Origin: Bacillota bacterium
GTDB lineage: Bacteria > Bacillota > Clostridia > Lachnospirales > Cellulosilyticaceae
Direction of reading: 5' to 3'
Length of the DNA: 6,688 bases
Assembly (NCBI GenBank): GCA_023415525.1
Contig: JAEZKI010000139.1
Coordinates: forward strand, 1-6,688
The notes below the pieces were generated by a model, which was given only the letters and a program-made list of their open reading frames with translations, was not told the DNA's origin and ran no database searches. A program made the translations under genes and the position numbers. Below are positions 1 to 6,329 of this stretch, one piece after another; position 1 is the first letter of the stretch; every line of letters begins with the position of its first letter.

Positions 1-511
1 CTGCATCTTTGGTATGAGCCTCGTTTTACTCTATACAACAAGTGGTATTTACCATTTAGTACAAGCAACGGATGATATTCTATTACGTTTAAAGAAATTA
101 GACCATTCTATGATTTTTATTTTAATAGCTGGCTCTTACACACCTTTTGCTATGCTCTCTTTAACAGGTACTTGGAAATGGGGAATCATTATTACTGTCT
201 GGAGTTTGGCACTTTTAGGCATTACTCTTAAAGTACTTTGGATTGATATGCCCAGGTGGCTTTCTACTCTCTTCTATATTGGAATGGGATGGATTGCTCT
301 TTTTGCACTCAAACCTCTCTATGCTTCTCTTTCTTTAGGTGGTTTCTTGTTTTTAGTAGGTGGTGGATTGATGTATACTATTGGTGGATTCATCTATGCC
401 ACTAAAAAACCTAACCTATGTCCTAGCTTTGGCTTTCATGAACTTTTTCATATTTTCGTTATGTTGGGCAGTGCTTGCCATTATTGGGCAGTATTCCGCT
501 ACGTGCTTTAA
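1..511 (+). CDS. Hemolysin III / TrhA family membrane protein, 5' end cut by window edge
   Basis: This is the C-terminal ~169 residues of an integral membrane protein of the HlyIII/PAQR-like family, usually about 210-220 residues long. The frame is open to the window edge (first full codon at base 2), so the ATG at 14 is an internal Met. About six hydrophobic segments are visible, consistent with TM2-TM7 of a seven-helix fold. Family signatures are present: TTSGIYH in the first visible helix, LDHSMIFILIAGSYTPF in the next, and HELFH (an HxxxH pair) followed by GSACHYW in the last. The three His positions match the metal-binding set of PAQR proteins. Despite the name, bacterial members are not generally proven toxins; the E. 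coli member (TrhA/YqfA) has been linked to membrane lipid homeostasis. Family assignment is firm, physiological role is not. Confidence 0.93.
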   Translation, partial: CIFGMSLVLLYTTSGIYHLVQATDDILLRLKKLDHSMIFILIAGSYTPFAMLSLTGTWKWGIIITVWSLALLGITLKVLWIDMPRWLSTLFYIGMGWIALFALKPLYASLSLGGFLFLVGGGLMYTIGGFIYATKKPNLCPSFGFHELFHIFVMLGSACHYWAVFRYVL

Positions 512-564
512 TCATTTAAGCCAAGGAAGTGGACTAACGCCCGTACTTTCTTACAAGCTAAAAC

Positions 565-610
565 AACTCCCCCTCAAATTCCTTGCTCTAACGGTCTTTG
601 AAGGGGAGTT
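565..610. terminator. Hairpin between convergent genes, probable terminator
   Basis: A perfect 8-bp stem (AACTCCCC at 565-572 with GGGGAGTT at 603-610) is continued, after a 1x1 mismatch, by a 5-bp inner stem (TCAAA 574-578 with TTTGA 597-601). It lies 53 nt after the HlyIII stop on the plus strand and 60 nt after the stop of the secreted-protein gene on the minus strand. Flanking T tracts are modest: TTTCGTT on plus and TTGTTTT on minus. It could serve either transcript. The rest of 512-670 shows no coding signal. Confidence 0.55.
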
Positions 611-670
611 TCGTTCGTTATAGGATTATCGTTTAGCTAGATAAAGTTTAGATCTTCTAGATAGTCCCTT

Positions 671-2140
671 TTACTTATTATCTAAATTTAACTTTTCAAA
701 ACCTATAAAAGAAAAGCCATATATTATTTTATCATGACTATACTTTATGCCATTTGTTGTTGGAGAATATAATTCAATTAAATGGTATGGCGAGCTCTTG
801 GCTGATACATCAAATTTAAGAATGGTTCTTTCTTTATCTTTAATGCTAAAATTATTATAATACCACTTTCCAGTGTACACGCAATTGTTGCTTGAGAATT
901 TAGCTTTTACCCATATCTCCTCTGCGGAAGGGAAATCATACTTGACCTTACCCCTAACGAAAAAAACATAACAATCTGTTTTTTCTTCTATTCTAATTTC
1001 AGGGTTATTGACTTTAGGCGTTCTAATACCATAGCTTGAACCATCATCCTTGTAGCAAATTGGCTTTCCCTGTTCATCCAGTCTAAGAAGAAATCCAGCT
1101 GTAGACTCCCTCTCCTTGCCATCAATAACTAAATCTAATCCAATAAATACTTCTGATTTCTTTGTCAAACCTTTGAAAAAGTATTTAGGAATAACCAAAT
1201 TACAAGAGACGTCTAACTCCTCTGCTAATTGAAACGAATCCTTGAATGCAAGGATTAAGCTGCTAAAATTAGCATCATATTCATTAGATGCAACACTTCC
1301 GTCCATTACCACATCCACGCTAATGAAGTTACTGGTGTTATCCTTAATGCCTATCTGAGATAAATAACTAGTTAAGCCATGGGAATAGCCCATTGCACTA
1401 TTATTAAAGTAGGTGTCTATCATTAAGTTTTCCTTTGTTCGTCTACCATAACGGTTATCAAAATGACACTTTAAGCTCTTGGCATTTTGATCATTAAAGA
1501 TAACATTATCAATATGAATAGTCCCTGTTTGATCTAGTGCACTTAAACGCGTTTCCTGCGTTAAGTTAAGGAAAACTTGTTCCGTTGTGTTGAGATGTTT
1601 TAGAGGCACAGCCATTTTTATTTTAAACTTATAATAATTATTACTCTCTATGCCAGGCTGCGATTGCCCATCAGGAAATTTCACAAGAAAACCTTTATTC
1701 TCTTTACAAATTAAAAATTCTGAAGAATTTGGTTCTCCTACTGGTTGCTTATTTTCATGAGTTCCCCTTACATATCCCAGTTTTAGCAAAAGGCTTATGT
1801 TGTTATCATCTAAACAAGACTGCAGTAAAAATTCTTTTGATATAAGGATCTCATATTCTACAGAAGTGGCAATAAATGGCGTATCCGATATAAAAGTAAA
1901 AGATGCAGTAGAAACATCTCCAGATTTTACAGGTATGGTGCAGACACGGTTAGTATCTGTATGAGTAGGTAAAGTAGGAATTTGAGAGGCATCATTTGAT
2001 GTTACTGTACTAGCTGTAGCTTTTATAAATTGAGTTTCCTGTAAAGGTGGGTCTGAAGATTGTTTAGAGCTTTGCGGTGAATATCCATAACAAAAACTAC
2101 TACATATTACCCATACCAAAAATACAATTATCTTTTTCAT
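671..2140 (-). CDS. Secreted protein of unknown function with two repeated beta-rich modules
   Basis: I do not recognise a named family. The frame extends upstream to an ATG at 2218, but the start at 2140 is preferred: it has a strong AGGAGAGG site 6 nt upstream, begins with a classic signal peptide (MKK, then a hydrophobic core IIVFLVWVICSSF, likely cleavage near residues 17-20), and the longer start would overlap the predicted promoter. The 489-residue product has a Ser/Thr/Gln/Pro-rich linker at about 20-65, then two diverged copies of one module, roughly 77-264 and 271-480. Shared landmarks are ILISKEFL / LVIPKYFF, KGFLVKF / AGFLLRL, GTIHIDNVIFND / GKWYYNNFSIKD and GYSH / KYSH. The IHIDNVIF ending resembles the last strand of many carbohydrate-binding beta-sandwich modules, so sugar binding is a guess only. 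There is no LPXTG, SLH, dockerin or lipobox and no catalytic domain that I can see. It is transcribed alone. Confidence 0.85.
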   Translation of the reverse strand: MKKIIVFLVWVICSSFCYGYSPQSSKQSSDPPLQETQFIKATASTVTSNDASQIPTLPTHTDTNRVCTIPVKSGDVSTASFTFISDTPFIATSVEYEILISKEFLLQSCLDDNNISLLLKLGYVRGTHENKQPVGEPNSSEFLICKENKGFLVKFPDGQSQPGIESNNYYKFKIKMAVPLKHLNTTEQVFLNLTQETRLSALDQTGTIHIDNVIFNDQNAKSLKCHFDNRYGRRTKENLMIDTYFNNSAMGYSHGLTSYLSQIGIKDNTSNFISVDVVMDGSVASNEYDANFSSLILAFKDSFQLAEELDVSCNLVIPKYFFKGLTKKSEVFIGLDLVIDGKERESTAGFLLRLDEQGKPICYKDDGSSYGIRTPKVNNPEIRIEEKTDCYVFFVRGKVKYDFPSAEEIWVKAKFSSNNCVYTGKWYYNNFSIKDKERTILKFDVSAKSSPYHLIELYSPTTNGIKYSHDKIIYGFSFIGFEKLNLDNK

Positions 2141-2146
2141 AGAGCG

Positions 2147-2154
2147 CCTCTCCT
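2147..2154 (-). promoter_or_regulatory. Ribosome binding site that fixes the secreted-protein start
   Basis: Read on the minus strand this is AGGAGAGG, 6 nt before the ATG at 2140. It decides in favour of the 489-residue product with an N-terminal signal peptide over the longer frame from 2218, which has no comparable site. Confidence 0.8.
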
Positions 2155-2206
2155 TCACAAAATATAAATAATCTCCACAAAACAAACAGCTATTGATTCT
2201 AAATTT

Positions 2207-2235
2207 AGTATAAAGCAAACAGCCTAATTTTTAAA
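2207..2235 (-). promoter_or_regulatory. Candidate promoter of the secreted-protein gene
   Basis: On the minus strand, TTTAAA (2230-2235) and TATACT (2207-2212) are separated by 17 nt. This predicts a transcript starting near 2200 with a ~60-nt leader. The -35 element is weak (4 of 6), and A+T-rich DNA yields such matches by chance. Confidence 0.35.
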
Positions 2236-2311
2236 TCACTAATCTAATTGGGACAATTAAAAATAAGACTTTAGGTAATAGAGGTCTAGGTTCATCTTAT
2301 ACACAAAAATA

Positions 2312-2333
2312 AGCCACTCATAAATGAGTGGCT
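2312..2333 (-). terminator. Rho-independent terminator of the cold-shock gene
   Basis: A perfect 10-bp inverted repeat, AGCCACTCAT (2312-2321) and ATGAGTGGCT (2324-2333), has a very short loop. On the minus strand it is followed directly by TATTTTTG. It begins 27 nt after the csp stop codon, while the plus-strand side lacks a T tract, so it serves the csp transcript and insulates the downstream secreted-protein gene. Confidence 0.85.
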
Positions 2334-2360
2334 CTTATATACATATAGTATTGGTTCAGA

Positions 2361-2558
2361 TTAAGCGCGAACTACGTTAGCAGCTTGTGGTCCTCTGTTA
2401 CCTTCAACGATATCAAAGTTAACTTCTTGACCTTCTTCTAATTTTTTGAATCCTTCACCTTGGATAGCTGTGAAATGTACGAATACATCATCTCCGCCTT
2501 CTCTTTCAATAAAACCAAAACCTTTTTCTGCATTAAACCATTTAACTTTACCTGTCAT
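2361..2558 (-). CDS. CspA-family cold-shock protein
   Basis: A complete 65-residue single cold-shock domain, the usual size for the family, folding as an OB-type beta barrel. It binds single-stranded RNA and DNA and acts as an RNA chaperone that melts secondary structure, often important at low temperature or in stationary phase. [17 protein letters not shown] carries the conserved WFN and the RNP1 motif KGFGFI (residues 12-17); RNP2 is VFVHF (25-29); the C-terminal GPQAANV is also typical. An AAGGAGG site lies just upstream of the ATG. The gene is monocistronic: terminator immediately downstream, long leader upstream. Several csp paralogues are common in Bacillota, so I give no specific gene letter and cannot say that this copy is cold-induced. 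Confidence 0.97.
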   Translation of the reverse strand: MTGKVKWFNAEKGFGFIEREGGDDVFVHFTAIQGEGFKKLEEGQEVNFDIVEGNRGPQAANVVRA

Positions 2559-2687
2559 TTTAACAAGGCCTCCTTAAAAATCTTTTATTGCTAAAACACT
2601 GTTACGCAAAACGTATTCGGTCTTGCATGTCATTTGTTACAAGAGGCCTACCTATCGTTTTTGTTTCAATATTTTAACTTACAAGAT
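2559..2687 (-). promoter_or_regulatory. Long structured 5' leader of the csp mRNA that can hide its ribosome binding site
   Basis: From the predicted promoter the csp transcript has a ~130-nt leader, a feature of csp genes that is often regulatory. The ribosome binding site AAGGAGG with the following CCT (plus coordinates 2566-2575) can pair with AGGCCTCTT (2641-2649) near the 5' end: seven consecutive Watson-Crick pairs, then two more with a G bulge or a G-U. Inside the loop a second stem is possible, ATGCAAGAC with GTTTTGCGT (2620-2628 and 2604-2612; 9 bp with two G-U pairs, 7-nt loop). The outer stem would block ribosome access. The pairing is read from the sequence; a thermoswitch role is inference by analogy with E. 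coli cspA. Confidence 0.5.
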
Positions 2688-2693
2688 AAGATT

Positions 2694-2722
2694 ATCATAA
2701 TTGATGAAAAAAATCAAGGCAA
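2694..2722 (-). promoter_or_regulatory. Candidate csp promoter
   Basis: On the minus strand, TTGCCT (2717-2722) and TATGAT (2694-2699) are separated by 17 nt. Transcription would begin near 2687, giving the ~130-nt leader. The -10 matches 5 of 6 and the spacing is ideal; the region is A+T-rich, so confidence is moderate. Confidence 0.45.
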
Positions 2723-2871
2723 ATTACAGATATTTTCTTTAAAACATTTAGTTTTGATTATAATTTTTTATAATATTCTGACTAAATTTATAGTGACTTT
2801 CTCTTACTTTTTGTTTATTATTACAGCATTTTACGCTTATTTATACTATTTTATTCCATATATCCAATCTT
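2723..2871. other. A+T-rich intergenic spacer between divergent csp and thyA promoters
   Basis: This stretch separates the two outward-facing promoters. It is very A+T-rich and I find no convincing gene, RNA or repeat in it. A plus-strand open frame across 2634-2912 has only a TTG start with no ribosome binding site, contains no Met codon, and translates to the Phe/Ile/Tyr/Leu-rich sequence expected from A+T-rich non-coding DNA. An ATG at 2704 in another frame gives only 12 codons and has no ribosome binding site. Confidence 0.6.
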
Positions 2872-2900
2872 TTTACAAGTGGCTTCTTAGCTCCTATTAT
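2872..2900 (+). promoter_or_regulatory. Candidate promoter of the thyA-folA operon
   Basis: TTTACA (2872-2877) and TATTAT (2895-2900) are separated by 17 nt; each matches the sigma-A consensus in 5 of 6 positions. Transcription would begin near 2907, giving a leader of about 40 nt with the AAAGGAG ribosome binding site at 2933-2939, 6 nt before the thyA ATG. No extra regulatory structure is seen in that leader. Confidence 0.5.
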
Positions 2901-2945
2901 GATAGAATATAACCTAATAATTAAGCTATTTTAAAGGAGCCTTTT

Positions 2946-3908
2946 ATGAATAATGTAGATAAAGTTTATCTTGAAATGTGCCAATGTATTTTAGATAAGG
3001 GAATTTTCAAAGAAGATCGGACAGGGGTAGGTACTTATAGTCTCTTCGGGTATCAGCTTCGTTTTAATTTAAGAGAAGGTTTCCCCCTTCTTACAACTAA
3101 GAGAGTGCCTTTTAAGATCATTGCTAGTGAACTCCTTTGGTTCTTAAAGGGAGATACTAATTTACGTTACTTACTGCAAAACAATAATCATATATGGGAT
3201 GAATGGGGCTTCCAAAAGTGGGTAACCTCCAAGGATTATAAAGGACCTGATATGACTAATTTCGGTATTCGCTGTACTCAAGATGAGGCTTTCAATAAAC
3301 TCTATGAAGAACAAATGAAATACTATCAAGAACAAGTTTTAACAAATGATGCTTTTGCTGAAGCTTATGGTGATTTAGGCAATGTCTATGGTAAGCAATG
3401 GCGTCACTGGGAGGGCGGAAATGGAAAAGTTTATGATCAAATCAAATGGGTGATTCATGAAATTAAAAATAATCCTACCTCGAGGCGACTCCTGGTAAAT
3501 GCTTGGGATGTAGCTTCTGTTTATGAAGGTCTTATGCAACTTCCTCCTTGTCATTTTTGCTTCCAATTTTATGTTATAGAGGGAAAGCTCAGCTGTCTTT
3601 TTAATATGCGCTCTAATGATGTTTTCTTAGGACTTCCATTTAACATTGCTTCTTATGCCCTTCTTACCCACCTCATTGCCCATGAATGTGGTCTTGAAGT
3701 AGGTGATTTAGTTTACACGGGTGCAGATGTTCACCTTTATGCCAACCATGTGGAACAAATGAAGGAGCAACTCACAAGAACCCCTCGTGAGCTTCCTATT
3801 TTAAAGCTTAATCCAGTCATCCGGTCTGTGTTTGACTTTAATTTAGAAGATTTAGAGCTTGTAGGCTACAACCCCCACCCAGTCATTAAAGCGCCTGTAG
3901 CTGTTTAA
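2946..3908 (+). CDS. thyA: Thymidylate synthase (ThyA)
   Basis: This cytosolic enzyme methylates dUMP to dTMP using 5,10-methylenetetrahydrofolate, releasing dihydrofolate; it is the only de novo dTMP route in cells lacking ThyX. The 320-residue protein is full length for the long (Lactobacillus casei-like) type: residues ~88-140 form the insert absent from the 264-residue E. coli enzyme. Visible landmarks are DRTGVGT (24-30), SELLWFLKGDTN (61-72), the phosphate-binding Arg pair R180-R181, the catalytic Cys202 in LPPCHF, RSNDVFLGLPFN (222-233) with the dUMP-contacting Asp225 and Asn233, DVHLYANH (261-268), and the canonical C-terminus IKAPVAV that closes over the active site. The start is fixed by AAAGGAG 6 nt upstream. 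folA follows 46 nt later in the same direction, a functional pair since FolA reduces the dihydrofolate made here. Confidence 0.98.
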   Translation: MNNVDKVYLEMCQCILDKGIFKEDRTGVGTYSLFGYQLRFNLREGFPLLTTKRVPFKIIASELLWFLKGDTNLRYLLQNNNHIWDEWGFQKWVTSKDYKGPDMTNFGIRCTQDEAFNKLYEEQMKYYQEQVLTNDAFAEAYGDLGNVYGKQWRHWEGGNGKVYDQIKWVIHEIKNNPTSRRLLVNAWDVASVYEGLMQLPPCHFCFQFYVIEGKLSCLFNMRSNDVFLGLPFNIASYALLTHLIAHECGLEVGDLVYTGADVHLYANHVEQMKEQLTRTPRELPILKLNPVIRSVFDFNLEDLELVGYNPHPVIKAPVAV

Positions 3909-3940
3909 GCTTTGTTTTTTATAATTTAACTTATCTTTAA

Positions 3941-3948
3941 AAAGGAGG
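3941..3948 (+). promoter_or_regulatory. Ribosome binding site of folA
   Basis: AAAGGAGG ends 6 nt before the folA ATG. No promoter or terminator is evident in the 46-nt thyA-folA gap, so co-transcription is likely with independent, efficient translation initiation. Confidence 0.75.
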
Positions 3949-3954
3949 ATACAG

Positions 3955-4434
3955 ATGATTCATCTCATTGTGGCTACCAGCAAAAATAACCAAATAGGTA
4001 TCAATAACCAGTTGCCTTGGCATATTCCTGAAGACTTAGCCTATTTCAAAGAAATGACAAAGGGGCATACCGTGCTTATGGGACGAAAAACCTTTGAAAG
4101 TATAGGCCGACCTCTCCCCCATCGTCAAAATGTGGTCTTAACCCGTGATAAAAACTTTAATCCTGCAGGAGTAACTGTTCTTCACTGTCTAGAAGAAGCC
4201 CTTACCTTCTGCCAGGAGCAAGACCTTGTCTTTATTATCGGAGGAGGAGAAATCTATAAAGCTTTCCTTCCTTATGCTACTAATCTTTATATTACCCTCA
4301 TAGATAAAGATATAGAAGGAGATACCTCTTTTTGCGATTATAAAGACTCCTTTAAATGTGTATCACGTGTTCCTGGCAAAACCCTAACCTCAGATGGATA
4401 TTCCTTTAGCTTTACTGTTTGGGAGCCTAAATAG
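3955..4434 (+). CDS. folA: Dihydrofolate reductase
   Basis: This enzyme reduces dihydrofolate to tetrahydrofolate with NADPH in the cytosol, regenerating the cofactor oxidised by thymidylate synthase; it is the trimethoprim target. The product is 159 residues, standard for chromosomal bacterial enzymes. Seen in order: MIHLIVATSKNNQIG (N-terminal strand and loop), LPWHIPEDLAYFK (20-32) with Trp22, the active-site acid Asp27 and Phe31, the NADPH-binding MGRKTFESIGRPLP (42-55) followed by Arg57, which contacts the folate glutamate, VVLTRD (60-65), IIGGGEIY (94-101) and YITLID (112-117) with the conserved Thr114. No key residue is missing, and the protein looks like an ordinary chromosomal enzyme rather than a mobile resistance (dfr) type. 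It is the second gene of the thyA-folA operon and is followed by a strong hairpin. Confidence 0.98.
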   Translation: MIHLIVATSKNNQIGINNQLPWHIPEDLAYFKEMTKGHTVLMGRKTFESIGRPLPHRQNVVLTRDKNFNPAGVTVLHCLEEALTFCQEQDLVFIIGGGEIYKAFLPYATNLYITLIDKDIEGDTSFCDYKDSFKCVSRVPGKTLTSDGYSFSFTVWEPK

Positions 4435-4466
4435 TTTTCCTATTTCCATGATTTTTCTTCTATATA

Positions 4467-4521
4467 AAAAGAGTGTTGTAATGACTACTTATAAAATAAG
4501 TTTTCATCTCAACACTCTTTT
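4467..4521. terminator. Bidirectional terminator between folA and the helicase gene, an unusually long interrupted hairpin
   Basis: A 12-bp perfect outer stem (AAAAGAGTGTTG 4467-4478 with CAACACTCTTTT 4510-4521) is followed by a 2x2 internal loop, a 4-bp stem (ATGA 4481-4484 with TCAT 4504-4507), another 2x2 internal loop, and a 6-bp stem (ACTTAT 4487-4492 with ATAAGT 4496-4501) closed by three A. T tracts lie on both sides: TTTTATTATTT on plus and TTTTTTATAT on minus. It lies between convergent stop codons, 32 nt after folA and 22 nt after the helicase gene, so it can end both transcripts. Confidence 0.8.
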
Positions 4522-4543
4522 ATTATTTACTTTGTCTTATTTA

Positions 4544-6229
4544 TTAGCGTCTGTCTCTTCTTCCACCACGTTCGTTAGATGAGCGCCCACCTTGTTGTTT
4601 TTTGTTGGCTACTTCTAGATTAACTCTTCTACCCTTTAGGTCTTGGTCCACAAGATTAGACATAGCTTCTCCTAAGCCTACCTTTGGAATCTCAAAGAAA
4701 GAGAACTTATCTAAAAGATCGATACGGCCAATTTGCTTGCCTGTTATGGTTGTGTTAGAGGCTACAAACTTAACCAGTTCACTGGCTGTTAGGCGGTCTT
4801 TTTTACCTACATTAATGAAAAGACGAACCATATTGCTTTCTGCATAAGAATCAAGATTATTCATACGATTTCTACCTGGTTCTTCAATGGTTACATCTTT
4901 AGAAGAACCCATTACCGTATTTTTCATAGTCATTTTAAGGAAGGCTGCAGCCACTTCCACAGAAGTGGGGTAAGTTTCTTCTTCTAAATCATCTAACTCT
5001 TCAAGCATCTGTTCAATGTATTTCATGTATTTATTTAACTTACCATCTTGAAGAATCTCTTTTACTTCTCCTAAAATACCTGATAAAATATTTTCTTCGA
5101 TATCTTCAATAGTAGGTGGTTTCATGAGTTTTATTTTACATTTGGTATAACGTTGAATATCTCTTAATTTATTCATCTCTCTACCAGCTGCAAAGCTAAA
5201 TGAAACGCCCTCACGTTTTGCACGACCTGTTCTACCAATACGGTGAACATAATACTCTTCATCACTTGGAAGGTCATAGTTAAATACAGCATCTACATCG
5301 TCTACGTCAATACCACGAGCTGCTACATCTGTAGCAATTAAAATATCTACAAAGCCATTTCTAAAACGGCTCATAACACTGTCTCTTTGAAGCTGCTTCA
5401 TATCACCATGTAAAGCTTCTGCACTGTAACCTCTCGCTTGAAGGTCTTTGCATAAGTCGTCTACACGCTTTTTGGTATTACAGAATACTACAGAAAGTTT
5501 GAAATTATTAGCATCAATCAAACGTGCTAATACCTCTACTTTATTACTCTCTCTAACTTCTAGATAAAATTGCTCTACTGTAGGTACCGTAAGGGCTTTA
5601 TGCACCACATTAATTTTAACGGTATTGGTTTGATATTTGTCAGCAATATCTAAAATGGCTTTTGGAAGGGTAGCAGAAAAGAGAACAAATTGCCTATCTT
5701 CTGGTACACTTTCTAAAATAACATCAATATCTTCTCTAAAGCCCATATTAAGCATTTCATCTGCTTCATCTAAGATAATCATATGAAGCTGGTCTAATCG
5801 AAGGGTTTTACGACGTAAATGATCCATTATACGTCCAGGTGTTCCTATAATAATTTGTGGTTTTTTCTTCAGACCTGTAATCTGTCTTTCGATTTGCTGG
5901 CCACCATAAATGGGTAAAGAACGTACCCCTTCCTTATATTTGGTAAGGGCTTTTAATTCTTCTGTGGTCTGAATAACAAGCTCACGTGTTGGACAAAGAA
6001 TCAATACTTGTACATGATCCTTGGTTACATCAATTCCTTCAATAGCTGGTATACCAAAGGCACATGTTTTCCCCGTTCCAGTAGGTGCCTGTGCAATCAC
6101 ATCCTTGCCTTGTAAAATAACCGGAATTGCTTTTGTTTGAATGGGGGTAGCTTCTTCAAACCCCATGTCTTGAACTGCTTTTTTAATTTCTTCTGATACT
6201 TCTAGTTGGTTAAATAGTAAACTTTCTAT
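4544..6229 (-). CDS. DEAD-box ATP-dependent RNA helicase (CshA/DeaD type) with DbpA RNA-binding domain, near-cognate start
   Basis: This enzyme unwinds RNA duplexes using ATP; relatives act in ribosome assembly, mRNA decay and cold adaptation. Numbered from the first ATG (6166): Q motif GFEEATPIQ (2-10), motif I APTGTGKT (27-34), Ia PTREL (59-63), TPGR (109-112), II DEAD (133-136), III SAT (164-166), IV VVFCNT (226-231), V ATDVAARGID (278-287), VI HRIGRTGR (308-315). A helical linker (~350-440) leads to a DbpA-type RNA-binding domain (~446-520) and an Arg/Gly-rich tail. The ATG at 6166 lacks a ribosome binding site and would remove conserved N-terminal sequence. The frame continues to a stop at 6248-6250 and encodes LLFNQLEVSEEIKKAVQD, including the Phe 17 residues before the Q-motif Gly. 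No ATG, GTG, TTG or CTG exists there; ATA at 6229 or ATT at 6232, behind AGAGG, are the likely starts, giving 561-562 residues. Identity is certain; the start is inferred. Confidence 0.93.
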   Translation of the reverse strand: MESLLFNQLEVSEEIKKAVQDMGFEEATPIQTKAIPVILQGKDVIAQAPTGTGKTCAFGIPAIEGIDVTKDHVQVLILCPTRELVIQTTEELKALTKYKEGVRSLPIYGGQQIERQITGLKKKPQIIIGTPGRIMDHLRRKTLRLDQLHMIILDEADEMLNMGFREDIDVILESVPEDRQFVLFSATLPKAILDIADKYQTNTVKINVVHKALTVPTVEQFYLEVRESNKVEVLARLIDANNFKLSVVFCNTKKRVDDLCKDLQARGYSAEALHGDMKQLQRDSVMSRFRNGFVDILIATDVAARGIDVDDVDAVFNYDLPSDEEYYVHRIGRTGRAKREGVSFSFAAGREMNKLRDIQRYTKCKIKLMKPPTIEDIEENILSGILGEVKEILQDGKLNKYMKYIEQMLEELDDLEEETYPTSVEVAAAFLKMTMKNTVMGSSKDVTIEEPGRNRMNNLDSYAESNMVRLFINVGKKDRLTASELVKFVASNTTITGKQIGRIDLLDKFSFFEIPKVGLGEAMSNLVDQDLKGRRVNLEVANKKQQGGRSSNERGGRRDRR

Positions 6230-6237
6230 AATTATTA

Positions 6238-6242
6238 CCTCT
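6238..6242 (-). promoter_or_regulatory. Ribosome binding site pointing to a near-cognate helicase start
   Basis: Read on the minus strand this is AGAGG, followed by TAATAATTATAGAA. It sits 5 nt before an in-frame ATT (6230-6232) and 8 nt before an in-frame ATA (6227-6229), and over 70 nt from the first ATG. It is the only Shine-Dalgarno-like site near the conserved N-terminal coding sequence. Confidence 0.6.
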
Positions 6243-6300
6243 ACAATCTATTTTGAATTTATAAGTGAAACATCGTTCTCCGCTTACATCAATACACTAC

Positions 6301-6329
6301 ATCATACTACATTTAGACAAAAATCACAA
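6301..6329 (-). promoter_or_regulatory. Candidate promoter of the helicase gene
   Basis: On the minus strand, TTGTGA (6324-6329) and TATGAT (6301-6306) are separated by 17 nt, predicting a start near 6294 and a leader of about 60 nt. The -10 is identical to that proposed for csp. The leader also holds a tiny possible reading frame, MFHL-stop (6273 down to 6259), with GGAG 4 nt before its ATG. Confidence 0.5.

Noticed and set aside
381..623. Plus-strand 80-codon open frame overlapping the end of the HlyIII gene
   Set aside because: It is a shadow frame of the HlyIII coding sequence that runs through the intergenic hairpin and matches no recognisable protein.
2141..2218. N-terminal extension of the secreted protein to the ATG at 2218
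   Set aside because: It would bury the signal peptide behind 26 residues, lacks a ribosome binding site, and overlaps the predicted -10 element.
2634..2912. Plus-strand 92-codon hydrophobic open frame upstream of thyA
   Set aside because: It begins with TTG, has no ribosome binding site and no Met codon, overlaps the csp leader and promoter as well as the thyA promoter, and has the Phe/Ile/Tyr/Leu-rich composition of translated A+T-rich spacer.
3375..3566. Minus-strand 63-codon open frame inside thyA
   Set aside because: It lies wholly inside the thyA coding sequence, opposite conserved catalytic residues, and is best explained as a shadow.
4394..4847. Plus-strand open frames at 4394-4582 and 4602-4847
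   Set aside because: They overlap the folA end, the bidirectional terminator and the helicase C-terminal coding region, with no ribosome binding sites or recognisable protein motifs.
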